Below, piece by piece: positions 11,057 to 19,190 of a DNA stretch of 64,000 nt. A model generated the notes under the pieces. It was not told the DNA's origin, ran no database searches, and saw nothing but the letters and a program-made list of their open reading frames with translations. Origin of the DNA: Polymorphobacter fuscus. Its GTDB lineage: Bacteria > Pseudomonadota > Alphaproteobacteria > Sphingomonadales > Sphingomonadaceae. Both the position numbers and the translations under genes were made by a program. Numbering within the stretch: the first letter of the stretch is position 1; the number at the start of each line of letters is the position of its first letter. The stretch covers positions 682,001-746,000 of the forward strand of contig NZ_JAATJI010000001.1 of the NCBI RefSeq assembly GCF_011927825.1. The letters are read 5' to 3'.

Positions 11057-11509
11057 ATGGCCACCGCCGCACCCCTGCCGCCGCTGCCGTCCCTGGCCGC
11101 CGGGCCATGCACCGCCGCCCGGGTGCGCCGCCTGTCGCGTCGGATCACCCAGATCTACGATGAAGGCCTGGCTGCCTATGGCCTCACCATCGGACAATAT
11201 GGCGTCCTCGCCAGCCTCAGTCGCCGCGAAGGGATTGGCGTCGGCATCCTCGCGGACCGGCTCTCGGCCGATGCCTCGACAGTGTCACGTCTGCTCAAGC
11301 CGCTTCAGGCCGCCGGCTATCTGGTTCTCGACCCCGATCCCGACGATCGCCGCGCCAAGCGCATTCGCCTGACCGACGCCGGCGCCGACAAGCGTCGTAC
11401 CGCCGCGCAGGGCTGGCATGCCGCTCAGCGCCAGGTTCAGGACGCGCTCGGCGACGGCCGTCTTGCCACCCTGCATTTCATTCTCGACGAGACCTACAGC
11501 CATCTTTGA
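11057..11509 (+). CDS. MarR-family transcriptional regulator
   Basis: 150 residues with the winged helix-turn-helix of MarR proteins: the dimer helix (RRLSRRITQIYDEG), LTIGQYGVLASLSRREG, the recognition region VGILADRLSADASTVSRLLKPL and the wing LDPDPDDRRAKRIRLT. Such regulators usually bind their own promoter as dimers and release it on binding a small phenolic or lipophilic molecule. It heads a tight row of genes ending at 13619, so it may control the thioesterase, SDR and isomerase genes behind it; no operator was identified with confidence. Confidence 0.88.
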   Translation: MATAAPLPPLPSLAAGPCTAARVRRLSRRITQIYDEGLAAYGLTIGQYGVLASLSRREGIGVGILADRLSADASTVSRLLKPLQAAGYLVLDPDPDDRRAKRIRLTDAGADKRRTAAQGWHAAQRQVQDALGDGRLATLHFILDETYSHL

Positions 11510-11526
11510 CCAACGAGGACCCTTGC

Positions 11527-11829
11527 ATGTTTCGTAGCCTGTTGATTGCAATTGCAGCCATCTCCGCAAGCGCAGCCGCCGCCGCACCGGTCGCCGGCAC
11601 CGCCACGCTGGCAGCGCCGGCCGCGGCCGAGCGCGTCACCACGGCGCGCGGCTTGTGGCAGTGCACGGGGACCAGCTGCGCCGGCACCGCCGACAGCGTC
11701 GTCAACACTGCGGTCGGACTTTGCACCACCCTCGCCGATCGCGCCGGCCGGGTGAGTGCCTTCAGCGCCGGCGACGCCGCCTTCGGCGAGGCCGAACTGG
11801 CGCGGTGCAACCGTCACCTGAAATCCTGA
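11527..11829 (+). CDS. CC_3452-type small exported protein
   Basis: 100 residues with a Sec signal peptide (MFRSLLIAIAAISASAAAAA). The mature part has the features of the CC_3452 group of alphaproteobacteria: ARGLWQCTGTSC, a second cysteine after about 20 residues in VGLCTTLAD, then RVSAFSAG and AELARCNRHLK. Four cysteines could form two disulfides. Function is not known to me. ATG 11527 follows GAGGA. The gene begins 17 bp after the MarR stop and ends 2 bp before the thioesterase start. Confidence 0.75.
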   Translation: MFRSLLIAIAAISASAAAAAPVAGTATLAAPAAAERVTTARGLWQCTGTSCAGTADSVVNTAVGLCTTLADRAGRVSAFSAGDAAFGEAELARCNRHLKS

Positions 11830-11831
11830 CC

Positions 11832-12305
11832 ATGCCGTCGATCGCCCCTGACGACCTGGCCGGCCACACGGGTCTCGAACGCATCCAGGGCATGGCCGAT
11901 GGCCGCTTTCCGGGCGCCCCGATCGGCCGGCTGATGGCGATGCGTGTCGGTGGCGCCGGCGAGGGCTGGGTGACGTTCACCGGCCATCCCGGCCCCGAAC
12001 ATTACAACCCGATCGGCAGTGTCCACGGCGGCTATGCGGCGACACTGCTCGACAGTTGCATGGGGTGCGCCATCCACACGCGGCTGCCGGCGGGCACCGG
12101 CTACACGACCATCGATCTCAACATCACCTATATCCGCGCCATGACGACGGCGACGGGCGAGGTCACGGCCCGCGGCGAGGTGCTCTCCGCTGGCCGCCGC
12201 GTTGCCACCGCGCGCGGCACCCTGACCGACAGCGAAGGCCGGCTGATCGCCACCGGGACCACGACCTGCCTCGTCTTCCCGCTGTCGCCGCCGGCGCCGC
12301 AATGA
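11832..12305 (+). CDS. PaaI-type hotdog-fold thioesterase
   Basis: 157 residues. The hotdog signature is visible: NPIGSVHGGYAATLLDSCMG, then YTTIDLNITYIRAM and ARGEVLSAGRRVATARGTL. PaaI-like enzymes hydrolyse acyl- or aryl-CoA thioesters in the cytoplasm. It overlaps the next gene by ATGA (stop 12303-12305, start 12302), which indicates translational coupling with the SDR. Together with the MarR regulator, the set looks like a small aromatic- or acyl-CoA-related operon; the substrate is unknown. Confidence 0.85.
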   Translation: MPSIAPDDLAGHTGLERIQGMADGRFPGAPIGRLMAMRVGGAGEGWVTFTGHPGPEHYNPIGSVHGGYAATLLDSCMGCAIHTRLPAGTGYTTIDLNITYIRAMTTATGEVTARGEVLSAGRRVATARGTLTDSEGRLIATGTTTCLVFPLSPPAPQ

Positions 12306-13024
12306 CCGGCGCTGCCATCATCATCGGCGCCGGAGACGCCACCGGCGGCGCCATCGCCGCCGCCTTTGCGCGCGACGGTCTTACCGCCGTCCCCGTCCGC
12401 CGCAATGCCGACGCACTTGCCCCGCTTGCCGAGCGCATCCTTGCCGCCGGCCACGCCTGTGTGCCGATCGGCACCGATGCGCGCGACGAAGCCAAGATGG
12501 TGGCGCTGTTCGACCGGGTCGAAGCCGACATCGGTCCGGTCGAGGTGGCCGTCTTCAACATCGGGGCCAATTCGCCCATGTCGATCCTGGAGGAGACCGA
12601 ACGCCGCTACCGCAAGATCTGGGAGCTGTGCGCGCTCGGCGGTTTTCTGATGGGGCGCGAGGCGGCGCGGCGCATGGTGCCGCGCGGGCGTGGCACCATC
12701 CTGTTCACCGGCGCCACCGCCGCCGTGCGGGGCGGCGCCGGCTTCGCCGCCTTTGCCGGCGGCAAACACGCGCTGCGTGCCCTGGCACAAAGCATGGCAC
12801 GCGAACTCGGGCCGCGCGGGCTCCATGTCGGCCATGTCGTCATCGCTGGCGCCATCGACACCGAATTCATCCGCAGCCAGTTCCCCGAACGCTATGCGCG
12901 AAAGGCCGAGGCCGGCATCCTCGATCCCGATCACATCGCCGCCAACTATGTCATGCTCCACCACCAGCCGCGCGACGCCTGGACGCACGAACTCGACCTG
13001 CGGCCCTGGGTGGAACCCTTCTGA
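12302..13024 (+). CDS. SDR-family oxidoreductase with Phe at the catalytic Tyr position
   Basis: 240 residues, Rossmann fold. The cofactor loop reads IGAGDATGGAIAAAF and the following R-R-N suggests NADP preference. The NIGAN-type segment (FNIGANSP) and the helix after the active site (KHALRALAQSMARELGP) are present. At the active site the usual Y-x-x-x-K reads F-A-G-G-K, so the catalytic tyrosine is replaced by phenylalanine, and the preceding serine region is FTGATAA. It therefore may not be a standard dehydrogenase. Starts by ATGA overlap with the thioesterase; the isomerase follows 13 bp later. Confidence 0.82.
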   Translation: MTGAAIIIGAGDATGGAIAAAFARDGLTAVPVRRNADALAPLAERILAAGHACVPIGTDARDEAKMVALFDRVEADIGPVEVAVFNIGANSPMSILEETERRYRKIWELCALGGFLMGREAARRMVPRGRGTILFTGATAAVRGGAGFAAFAGGKHALRALAQSMARELGPRGLHVGHVVIAGAIDTEFIRSQFPERYARKAEAGILDPDHIAANYVMLHHQPRDAWTHELDLRPWVEPF

Positions 13025-13037
13025 AAGGCGTCAAGCC

Positions 13038-13619
13038 ATGCCGAAGACGATCACGTTTCTGTTCGATGTCGGTTCGCCGACGACGTATCTCGCCCATCGC
13101 CGCCTGCCCGCCATCGTCGCGCGCACCGGCGCCGTCGTCGATTACATCCCCGTGCTGCTCGGCGGCATCTTCAAGGCGACCGGAAACGCCGCCCCCGGAC
13201 TCGTTGCGGCACGCGGGCGCTACATGAACACCGACATGGCGCGCTGCGCCGCCCGCGACGGCATCACCTTCGCGATGAACCCCGACTTCCCGATCAACAC
13301 CATCACCATGATGCGCATGCTCACCGGAACCCGCGGCACGCGCGATTTCGCGCCGCTCGCCGAGGTCCTGTTCTCGGGCATGTGGGAACATCCCCGCAAC
13401 CTTGGTGATGCCGCCGTGCTCACCGCGACGCTGATCGGCGCCGGGCTCGATCCCGATGTCCATTTCGCCCGTGCCAATGATCCGGCGGTGAAGGCGGCGC
13501 TGATCGATGCCACCGACGAGGCCGTCCGCCGCGGCGTCTTTGGTGCGCCGACCTTCTTCGTCGGCGCCGAGATGTTCTTCGGCCAGGATCGCCTCGACTG
13601 GGTCGAAGCCGCGCTGTAA
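13038..13619 (+). CDS. DsbA-family 2-hydroxychromene-2-carboxylate isomerase-like protein
   Basis: 193 residues. The start TFLFDVGSPTTYLAHRRLP and the end GVFGAPTFFVGAEMFFGQDRLDWVEAAL are diagnostic of the HCCA isomerase/kappa-class glutathione transferase branch of the thioredoxin fold. Family enzymes use glutathione and act late in naphthalene-type aromatic degradation, but many chromosomal copies have unknown substrates. It is the last gene of the MarR-led row. Downstream lies a strong hairpin that serves the convergent gene and might stop this transcript as well. Confidence 0.85.
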   Translation: MPKTITFLFDVGSPTTYLAHRRLPAIVARTGAVVDYIPVLLGGIFKATGNAAPGLVAARGRYMNTDMARCAARDGITFAMNPDFPINTITMMRMLTGTRGTRDFAPLAEVLFSGMWEHPRNLGDAAVLTATLIGAGLDPDVHFARANDPAVKAALIDATDEAVRRGVFGAPTFFVGAEMFFGQDRLDWVEAAL

Positions 13620-13647
13620 CCCGCGTCGCGCGCATTACAGCGCGGCA

Positions 13648-13680
13648 CAAAAAAGGCCCGGCGGATTGCTCCGCCGGGCC
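13648..13680 (-). terminator. Rho-independent terminator of the Bax-inhibitor-1-like gene
   Basis: An 11-bp perfect stem, GGCCCGGCGGA (13655-13665) with TCCGCCGGGCC (13670-13680), encloses a 4-base loop. On the minus strand it is followed by a run of seven U (A-run 13648-13654 on the plus strand), giving a textbook intrinsic terminator 27 bp after the stop of the minus-strand gene. The plus strand has no U-run after the stem, so termination is mainly for the minus strand. Confidence 0.9.
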
Positions 13681-13706
13681 GCGTCATCTCCGTCCGGGCC
13701 GCTGGA

Positions 13707-14459
13707 TCAGCGGCGATCGCCCATGAAGGCGAGCAGGAACTGGAACAGGTTGATGAAGTTCAGATACATCGTCAGCGCGCCCATCACCGCGGCCTTGCCG
13801 ATGAACGACGAACCCTGGAGTTCGAAGTACATGTTCTTCAGCCGCTGCGTGTCATAGGCGGTCAGACCGGCAAAGATCAGCACCCCGAGGATGTTGATGC
13901 CCAGCTGCAGCGCCGACGACTGGAAGAAGAAGTTGGCGAGCATGGCGAGCAGGATGCCGATCAGGCCCATGATCAGGAACTTGCCGAACGCCGACAGGTC
14001 CCGCTTCGTCGTGTAGCCATACAGGCTGAGCGCACCGTAACCGGCGGCCGTGACGAAGAAGGTCTGGGCAATCGACGCGCCGGTATACTGCAGGAAGATC
14101 ACCGACATCGACACGCCCATCAGGCCGGCAAAGCCCCAGAAGCACGCCTTGAGCTGCCCTTCCGACAGCTTGTTGATGCCGAAGTTCATCACCAGGATCA
14201 GCGCCAGCGGCGACAGCATGGCGACCCAGCCGAGAATGGTCGGGCCCCAGCGGCCGGTTTCGGCATTCTGCGCGAAAAAGGTCGCCAGCAATGCCGGATT
14301 GGTCGCGACGAGCAACGCCACGACGCCAGTGAGCAACACGCCCGACGCCATGTAGTTGTAGATCGAAATCATGTACGAACGCAGGCCCTCGTCATAGCCT
14401 GCCTCGGCGCCGGCAACGGGCCGGGCGCTGGCAAAACGGGGGTCGACCGGGTTGGCCAT
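13707..14459 (-). CDS. Bax inhibitor-1/YccA-family membrane protein
   Basis: 250 residues with seven hydrophobic segments after a short soluble head (MANPVDPRFASARPVAGAEAG YDEGLRSYM, read with a break). Typical BI-1 features are the YNYMASGVLLTG first helix, the paired aspartates/charged loop in the YDTQRLKNMY segment, and a C-terminal amphipathic run ending FLLAFMGDRR. Homologues such as YccA and YbhL sit in the inner membrane; YccA modulates the FtsH protease, others act as calcium or proton leak channels. Single gene with its own terminator; RBS GGAGGA precedes the ATG. Confidence 0.9.
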   Translation of the reverse strand: MANPVDPRFASARPVAGAEAGYDEGLRSYMISIYNYMASGVLLTGVVALLVATNPALLATFFAQNAETGRWGPTILGWVAMLSPLALILVMNFGINKLSEGQLKACFWGFAGLMGVSMSVIFLQYTGASIAQTFFVTAAGYGALSLYGYTTKRDLSAFGKFLIMGLIGILLAMLANFFFQSSALQLGINILGVLIFAGLTAYDTQRLKNMYFELQGSSFIGKAAVMGALTMYLNFINLFQFLLAFMGDRR

Positions 14460-14563
14460 TTAATCCTCCTGTCCGGCACAATCGCCGGGGTCAGCGTCTA
14501 TATTGTCGATTGGCGCGAAAAATTCAATGGGGGCGCATTACGCGAAAGTCATTAACCCGGCGG

Positions 14564-17062
14564 TCAAAGGTCGCGCAAAACCGCATTCGGTCGCGCCGAA
14601 AGCGCCCGCCACGACCCCGCCAGCCCCAGCAGCACGGTCACCAGACCGCCGGTCAGCACCGTCGCCACCACCGGGCCCCATTCGGGCTGCCATTCGAGCT
14701 TGAAGACCTGGGTGATGACATACCAGCCGGCGCCTGCCCCCAACAACAACGCCAACCCCGACACGACCAGCGCCAGCAGCCCATATTCGGCCAGCGTCGC
14801 CCGCGCCACCTGCCCGCGGGTGGCGCCGAGCAACTTGAGCAGAACCGAATCATAGGTGCGCGCTCGCGCGCCTGCTGCCAGCGCGCCGATCAGCACGGCG
14901 ATGCCGGCCGCCACCGTCACCCCTGCGGCGGCGCGAATGGCAGCCGAAAGCTGCCCGAGCAGTTCGGCCACCTGCCCCAGCACGTCCTTGACGCGCACCA
15001 CCGACGCGGTCGGAAATTGCGCCGCCAACGCCGACTGGATCCCGCGTTCCTGCGCCGGCGTGACCGCCAGCGTCGCCATCCAGCCATGCGGCGCTGCCTC
15101 CAGGCTGCCGGGTGCGAACAATATGGCGAAGTTGAAGCCGAGCGACTGCCAGTCGATCTTGCGCGTGCTGGCAATCTTCGCCGTCAGTTCGACCCCCAGC
15201 ACCGATACGGTGATGCTGTCACCGATTTTCAGCCCCAGCGCCCTGGCGGCATCGTCGTCGATCGAAATCAGCGGCGGCCCGGCATAGTCACGCGGCCACC
15301 ATGTGCCGCTGACCAGTTCATTGTTCGGCGGAAAATCCGCAGCATAGCTCAGCCCACGGTCGCCGCGCAGGATCCAGGCATCGGGCCCGGCGTCGATCTG
15401 GCTGGCCGGCACGCCGTTCACCGCGGTCACCGGGCCACGCAGGCTCGGCACCACCGTCATCGCCGCACCCGGCGCCTGCTGCGCCACCATCGCCTCGAAG
15501 CCAGCGCGCCCATCATTGGGAATGTCGATGACGAAAAAGGTCGGCGCCTTGTCCGGCAGCGTGCGGCTGATCTGGCCGGTGAAGTTGGTCTCGATCACCG
15601 CCAGCGTCGCGAACAACGTCAGCCCCAGGCCGAGCGCGACGATCAGCTGGCGGGTCGGCGCCCCCGGCCGATGCAGATTGCCCAGCGCCAGCCGCGCAAG
15701 CGTGCCCCGCGGCCGCGGCACTCGCGCCGCCGTCCAGCGTACCAGCCCGGCAAGCGCCCACAACAGCCCGATCAGCGCAAGCGCCGCCCCCACAAAGCCC
15801 AGCACGAACAGCCGGTCGGTGGCATTGGCGACGGTGATGCCGACGATCGCCAGCCCGGCGCCGACGATCGCGGCGATCATCCCCGGCGTCGGCCGATCGC
15901 GCCGCTCGGTCAGGCTGCGAAACAGCCGCGCCGCCGGCATCCGCGCCGCCTGCGCCAGCGGCCACAGCGCGAACGCCAGCGCGATCAGCACGCCATAGGC
16001 CGCCGCTGTCGCCAGCGCGCCCCATTGCGGCGTCAGCACCGGTGGCACCGGCAGGCTCGCCGCCGCCAGCCGCGCCACGATCCACGGCGTCGCCGCACCG
16101 ATCGCCAGCCCGATCGCCACCGCGCCCAGCGCAACCAGCCCGATCTGCCACAAATAGATCGCCCGGATCGTCGCCGTATCGGCCCCCAGCGTCTTCAACG
16201 TCGCGATGGTCCGCGTCTTGGCGCCCAGATAGGCGCTCACCCCGCCGGCAACGCCCACGCCCGCCACCACCAGCGCGGTCAATCCGACGAGTGTCAGGAA
16301 CTGGCCCAGCCGGTCGACGAAACGCCGGGTCGACGGTGCGCCGTTGCTGCTGTCGCGAAACTGGAAACCCGCATCGGGCGCTTCGGCCTCCAGCCGCTTT
16401 GCCACCGCGACGGCATCGGCGCGCGGCGGCAGCTTGATCCGGTACAGGCTGCGGAACTGGGCACCGGGTTGCAACAGCCCCGTCGCTTCCACGTCATCGC
16501 GCGCCATCAGCACGCCCGGGCCAAAGCCAAAGCCCTCGCCTGCCGCATCGGGCTCCTCGGCGACCACCCCGGCGACGCGCAGCCGCGCTTCGCCGATCAT
16601 CAGCGTATCGCCGGTCTTCAGGCCCAACCGTTCGGCCAGCGCCGGCGCCACCACCGCGGTCCCGGGTGCGATGCAGCCCGCGCGGCACGACGGCCCGTCG
16701 ACCCTGCGAAAATTCCCGTACAGCGGCCAGCGGGCATCGACGGCCTTGACCTCGGCGAGCAGGCGATCCGCACCATCGGCGGTCCCGGCCATTGCGCGCA
16801 GCCGCACGACATTCGACACCACGCCTTCGCGGTCGAAGCGTGCCCGCTCGTCACCACTGGCGAAGCGGCTCGACAGCCGCGCCTCGACGTCGCCGCCCAG
16901 CAGCAACTGGCCGCGTTCGGCCAGCCCGGCGTTGATCGCCGACGCGAGGCTGCCGACTCCTGCCAGCGCGGCAACCCCCAGGATCAGGCAGACGGCCAGC
17001 AGGCGCAGCCCGGTCAGGCCGCCACGCAGTTCCCGCAGGGCAAGGCGCAGGGGCAGGTTCAA
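14564..17062 (-). CDS. ybbP: FtsX-like ABC transporter permease (YbbP type)
   Basis: About 832 residues, the double-FtsX architecture of YbbP: an N-terminal helix (LRLLAVCLILGVAALAGVG), a large periplasmic domain, then two sets of three to four membrane helices, the first near residues 250-420 and the last at the C-terminus (ATVLTGGLVTVLLGLAGSW). It would pair with the ATPase at 17779-18489. I prefer the TTG at 17062: it overlaps the upstream TGA as TTGA, GGACGAGG lies seven bases before, and the protein then begins with the family-typical NLPLRLALRELRGG. The ATG at 17101 is the alternative. The role is probably export or extraction of a lipid or lysophospholipid-type substrate. Confidence 0.85.
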   Translation of the reverse strand: MNLPLRLALRELRGGLTGLRLLAVCLILGVAALAGVGSLASAINAGLAERGQLLLGGDVEARLSSRFASGDERARFDREGVVSNVVRLRAMAGTADGADRLLAEVKAVDARWPLYGNFRRVDGPSCRAGCIAPGTAVVAPALAERLGLKTGDTLMIGEARLRVAGVVAEEPDAAGEGFGFGPGVLMARDDVEATGLLQPGAQFRSLYRIKLPPRADAVAVAKRLEAEAPDAGFQFRDSSNGAPSTRRFVDRLGQFLTLVGLTALVVAGVGVAGGVSAYLGAKTRTIATLKTLGADTATIRAIYLWQIGLVALGAVAIGLAIGAATPWIVARLAAASLPVPPVLTPQWGALATAAAYGVLIALAFALWPLAQAARMPAARLFRSLTERRDRPTPGMIAAIVGAGLAIVGITVANATDRLFVLGFVGAALALIGLLWALAGLVRWTAARVPRPRGTLARLALGNLHRPGAPTRQLIVALGLGLTLFATLAVIETNFTGQISRTLPDKAPTFFVIDIPNDGRAGFEAMVAQQAPGAAMTVVPSLRGPVTAVNGVPASQIDAGPDAWILRGDRGLSYAADFPPNNELVSGTWWPRDYAGPPLISIDDDAARALGLKIGDSITVSVLGVELTAKIASTRKIDWQSLGFNFAILFAPGSLEAAPHGWMATLAVTPAQERGIQSALAAQFPTASVVRVKDVLGQVAELLGQLSAAIRAAAGVTVAAGIAVLIGALAAGARARTYDSVLLKLLGATRGQVARATLAEYGLLALVVSGLALLLGAGAGWYVITQVFKLEWQPEWGPVVATVLTGGLVTVLLGLAGSWRALSARPNAVLRDL

Positions 17063-17766
17063 CCGAACACCTCGTCCAGAAAATCGGTCATCGCCCGCCA
17101 TGACCGCCGGTCTGCATCAGGGTGATAGAACATGCCGGCGGCGCGATTGTTGAGGCCCGGGGCGGTGAAAGCATGGCCGGTCTGGCCATAGGCGTGAATC
17201 TGCCAATCAGCGCCGGCCGCTTCCAGTTCATGCGCCAGCGCCACGGTCGCATCCGGCGGGCAGACCGGATCCGTCCAGCCGTGCAGCACCAGCACCTTGG
17301 CGGTGATCGGCGCCTGTGCCCCGATCGTCGGCGGCGAATAGGACCCATGAAAACTCACCGCGCCCCGGACCCGCGGGTCGGCCGACCGCGCTGCATCGAG
17401 CGCACATAGACCGCCGAAGCAATAGCCCATCACCGCTATGCGGTCTGGATCCACCGCGGGATGCGCCGCCGCTGCCGCAACCGCCGCCAGAATGCGTGTG
17501 CGCAACCCGGCACGATCCACCATCCACGGGTCCATCAGCGCGCTATTGTCTCCGAAGACTTCGCCGCGCACGCCGGCGCCATAGATGTCCGCCGCAATCG
17601 CCGCATAGCCCTGCGCCGCCAGCCGTTCCGCGGCGGCGACTTCATGCGGCCCCTGCCCGGCCCAATTGTGAAAGATCACCACCGCCGGGTGCGGCCCGGT
17701 GCCGGACGGCAGCGCTACATGGCCCTCGCACAGCGCATCGCCATCGGTGTAGTGTAACGCTGGCAT
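17059..17766 (-). CDS. Dienelactone hydrolase family protein
   Basis: 235-residue cytoplasmic alpha/beta hydrolase. Features: VIFHNWAGQGPHEVAAAERL near the oxyanion site, the cysteine nucleophile in GYCFGGLC, aspartate in HGWTDPVCPP and histidine in GHAFTAPG, giving a full Cys-Asp-His triad. It lies between the ATPase gene (12 bp upstream) and the permease gene (overlapping by 4 bp) of one ABC system, so it is part of that transcript. Its product may act on what the transporter handles, or it may be an unrelated passenger. Confidence 0.87.
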   Translation of the reverse strand: MPALHYTDGDALCEGHVALPSGTGPHPAVVIFHNWAGQGPHEVAAAERLAAQGYAAIAADIYGAGVRGEVFGDNSALMDPWMVDRAGLRTRILAAVAAAAAHPAVDPDRIAVMGYCFGGLCALDAARSADPRVRGAVSFHGSYSPPTIGAQAPITAKVLVLHGWTDPVCPPDATVALAHELEAAGADWQIHAYGQTGHAFTAPGLNNRAAGMFYHPDADRRSWRAMTDFLDEVFG

Positions 17767-17778
17767 TGCAGGTCCTCC

Positions 17779-18489
17779 CTATTCGGCCACGGCATTCAGC
17801 TCAGCATGCCGCCGGTCGCTGATGATATGGCCGTCCTTCATTTCGATGACACGGTCGCATTGCGCCGCCAGCCCCGCGTCATGGGTGATCAGCACCAGCG
17901 TCGCGCCGGTTTCGCGCAGCCGGTAGAACAGCAGCGCCACCACGGCTTCTCCCGTCGCCTCGTCGAGGTTGCCGGTCGGCTCATCGGCAAAGATCAGCGC
18001 CGGCCGCGCCGCGATCGCGCGCGCCAGCCCGACCCGCTGCTGTTCGCCGCCGGACAATTGCGTCGGATAATGATCCAGCCGATGGCCGAGACCGACCGCT
18101 TCCAGCTCGGCCTTTGCCTTGGCCTGCGGTTCGGCGATCCCGGCGAGTTCGAGCGGTACGGCGACATTTTCGACCGCGGTCATCGTCGGGATCAGATGGA
18201 ACGCCTGCAACACGATGCCGATGCGCCCGCGTCGCGCCCGCGCCAGCCCATCCTCGTCCAGTGCCGAAAAATCGGCGCCGGCGACCATCACCTGCCCCGA
18301 CGACGCCTTCTCCAGGCCGGCGAGAACCGCCATCAGCGACGACTTGCCCGATCCCGACGGGCCCAGGATCGCCAGCCGCTCTCCGGCGCCGACCGCAAGG
18401 CTGACGCCGCGCAAAACCTCGACTGCGGCACTGCCGCTGCCGAAGCGCAGGGTGACATCGCGGGCATCGATAACGATATTGGCTGGCAT
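17779..18489 (-). CDS. ybbA: ABC transporter ATP-binding protein (YbbA/LolD type)
   Basis: 236 residues with all ABC motifs: Walker [11 protein letters not shown]-loop [10 protein letters not shown], signature LSGGEQQR, Walker [14 protein letters not shown] and the switch histidine in LITHD. It belongs to the MacB/LolD/YbbA group, which energises FtsX-like permeases. Start chosen at ATG 18489 ([12 protein letters not shown]); the longer frame reaches into the divergent tesA gene. The order tesA <-> ybbA-ybbP is the same as in Escherichia coli except for the hydrolase inserted behind ybbA. Confidence 0.9.
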   Translation of the reverse strand: MPANIVIDARDVTLRFGSGSAAVEVLRGVSLAVGAGERLAILGPSGSGKSSLMAVLAGLEKASSGQVMVAGADFSALDEDGLARARRGRIGIVLQAFHLIPTMTAVENVAVPLELAGIAEPQAKAKAELEAVGLGHRLDHYPTQLSGGEQQRVGLARAIAARPALIFADEPTGNLDEATGEAVVALLFYRLRETGATLVLITHDAGLAAQCDRVIEMKDGHIISDRRHAELNAVAE

Positions 18490-18535
18490 GATGATCCCAA
18501 ACAGCGATTCGAACGTGGCTGACCGCCGATATGGC

Positions 18536-19174
18536 ATGAACGGCCGGCTTTACCAGTTGGCGGCGTTGCTGGCGCTGCTGTTCCTGTCGCAGGCGGCCGT
18601 TGCCAAGTCGCGCACCATCCTGGCATTCGGCGACAGCCTGACCGCCGGCTATCAGCTACGCCCGGGCGAAGGCTTTGCGCCGCAACTGCAAAAGGCGTTG
18701 CGCGCCAAGGGCCGCGACGTGACCGTCATCAATGCCGGCGTGTCGGGCGACACGACGGCGCAAGGCAAGGCCCGCATCGCCTGGGGCCTGCAGGGGCTGA
18801 AGACGAAGCCCGATCTTGTCATCGTCGAGCTCGGCGCCAACGACATGCTGCGCGGCCAGTCCCCTGCGACGGCGAAAGCCAACCTCGACGCGATTATCAA
18901 GGATTTCAAGGCGCGCGGTGTCCGGGTGCTGCTCGCCGGCATGTTGGCCCAGCCCAATTTGGGCGCCACCTATGCGCGTGATTTCAATGCGCTGTATCCG
19001 GCACTTGCCAAGGCGAACAAGGTTGCCCTCTATCCCTTCTTCATGGACGGCGTGGCCGCGGTGCCGGGCATGCAGCTTTCGGACGGTCTCCATCCGACGC
19101 CGAAGGGCTTGACCGTGATCGTCAACAAGATCACGCCCTTCGTGTTGCGGGAACTCGACGCCCTGCCCGGCTGA
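18536..19174 (+). CDS. tesA: GDSL/SGNH arylesterase, TesA type
   Basis: 212 residues with a signal peptide (NGRLYQLAALLALLFLSQ then AAVAKS). All four SGNH blocks are present: FGDSLTAG with the nucleophile serine, GVSGDTT, the asparagine in ELGANDMLRG, and DGLHPTPKG with the Asp-His pair. It is therefore a periplasmic lysophospholipase/acyl-ester hydrolase. It is divergent from ybbA with a 46-bp gap, the arrangement known from enterobacteria, which supports a joint role in handling of released lipids. The ATG at 18536 lies after a weak RBS; an ATG at 18531 is out of frame. Confidence 0.92.
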   Translation: MNGRLYQLAALLALLFLSQAAVAKSRTILAFGDSLTAGYQLRPGEGFAPQLQKALRAKGRDVTVINAGVSGDTTAQGKARIAWGLQGLKTKPDLVIVELGANDMLRGQSPATAKANLDAIIKDFKARGVRVLLAGMLAQPNLGATYARDFNALYPALAKANKVALYPFFMDGVAAVPGMQLSDGLHPTPKGLTVIVNKITPFVLRELDALPG

Positions 19175-19190
19175 CCGACCGGCCACGACG

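Noticed and set aside
14510..17125. Open frame of 871 codons on the plus strand
   Set aside because: It is antisense to the YbbP-type permease, extremely rich in Arg, Gln, His and Pro, and has no family motif. GC-rich codon use opens such frames.
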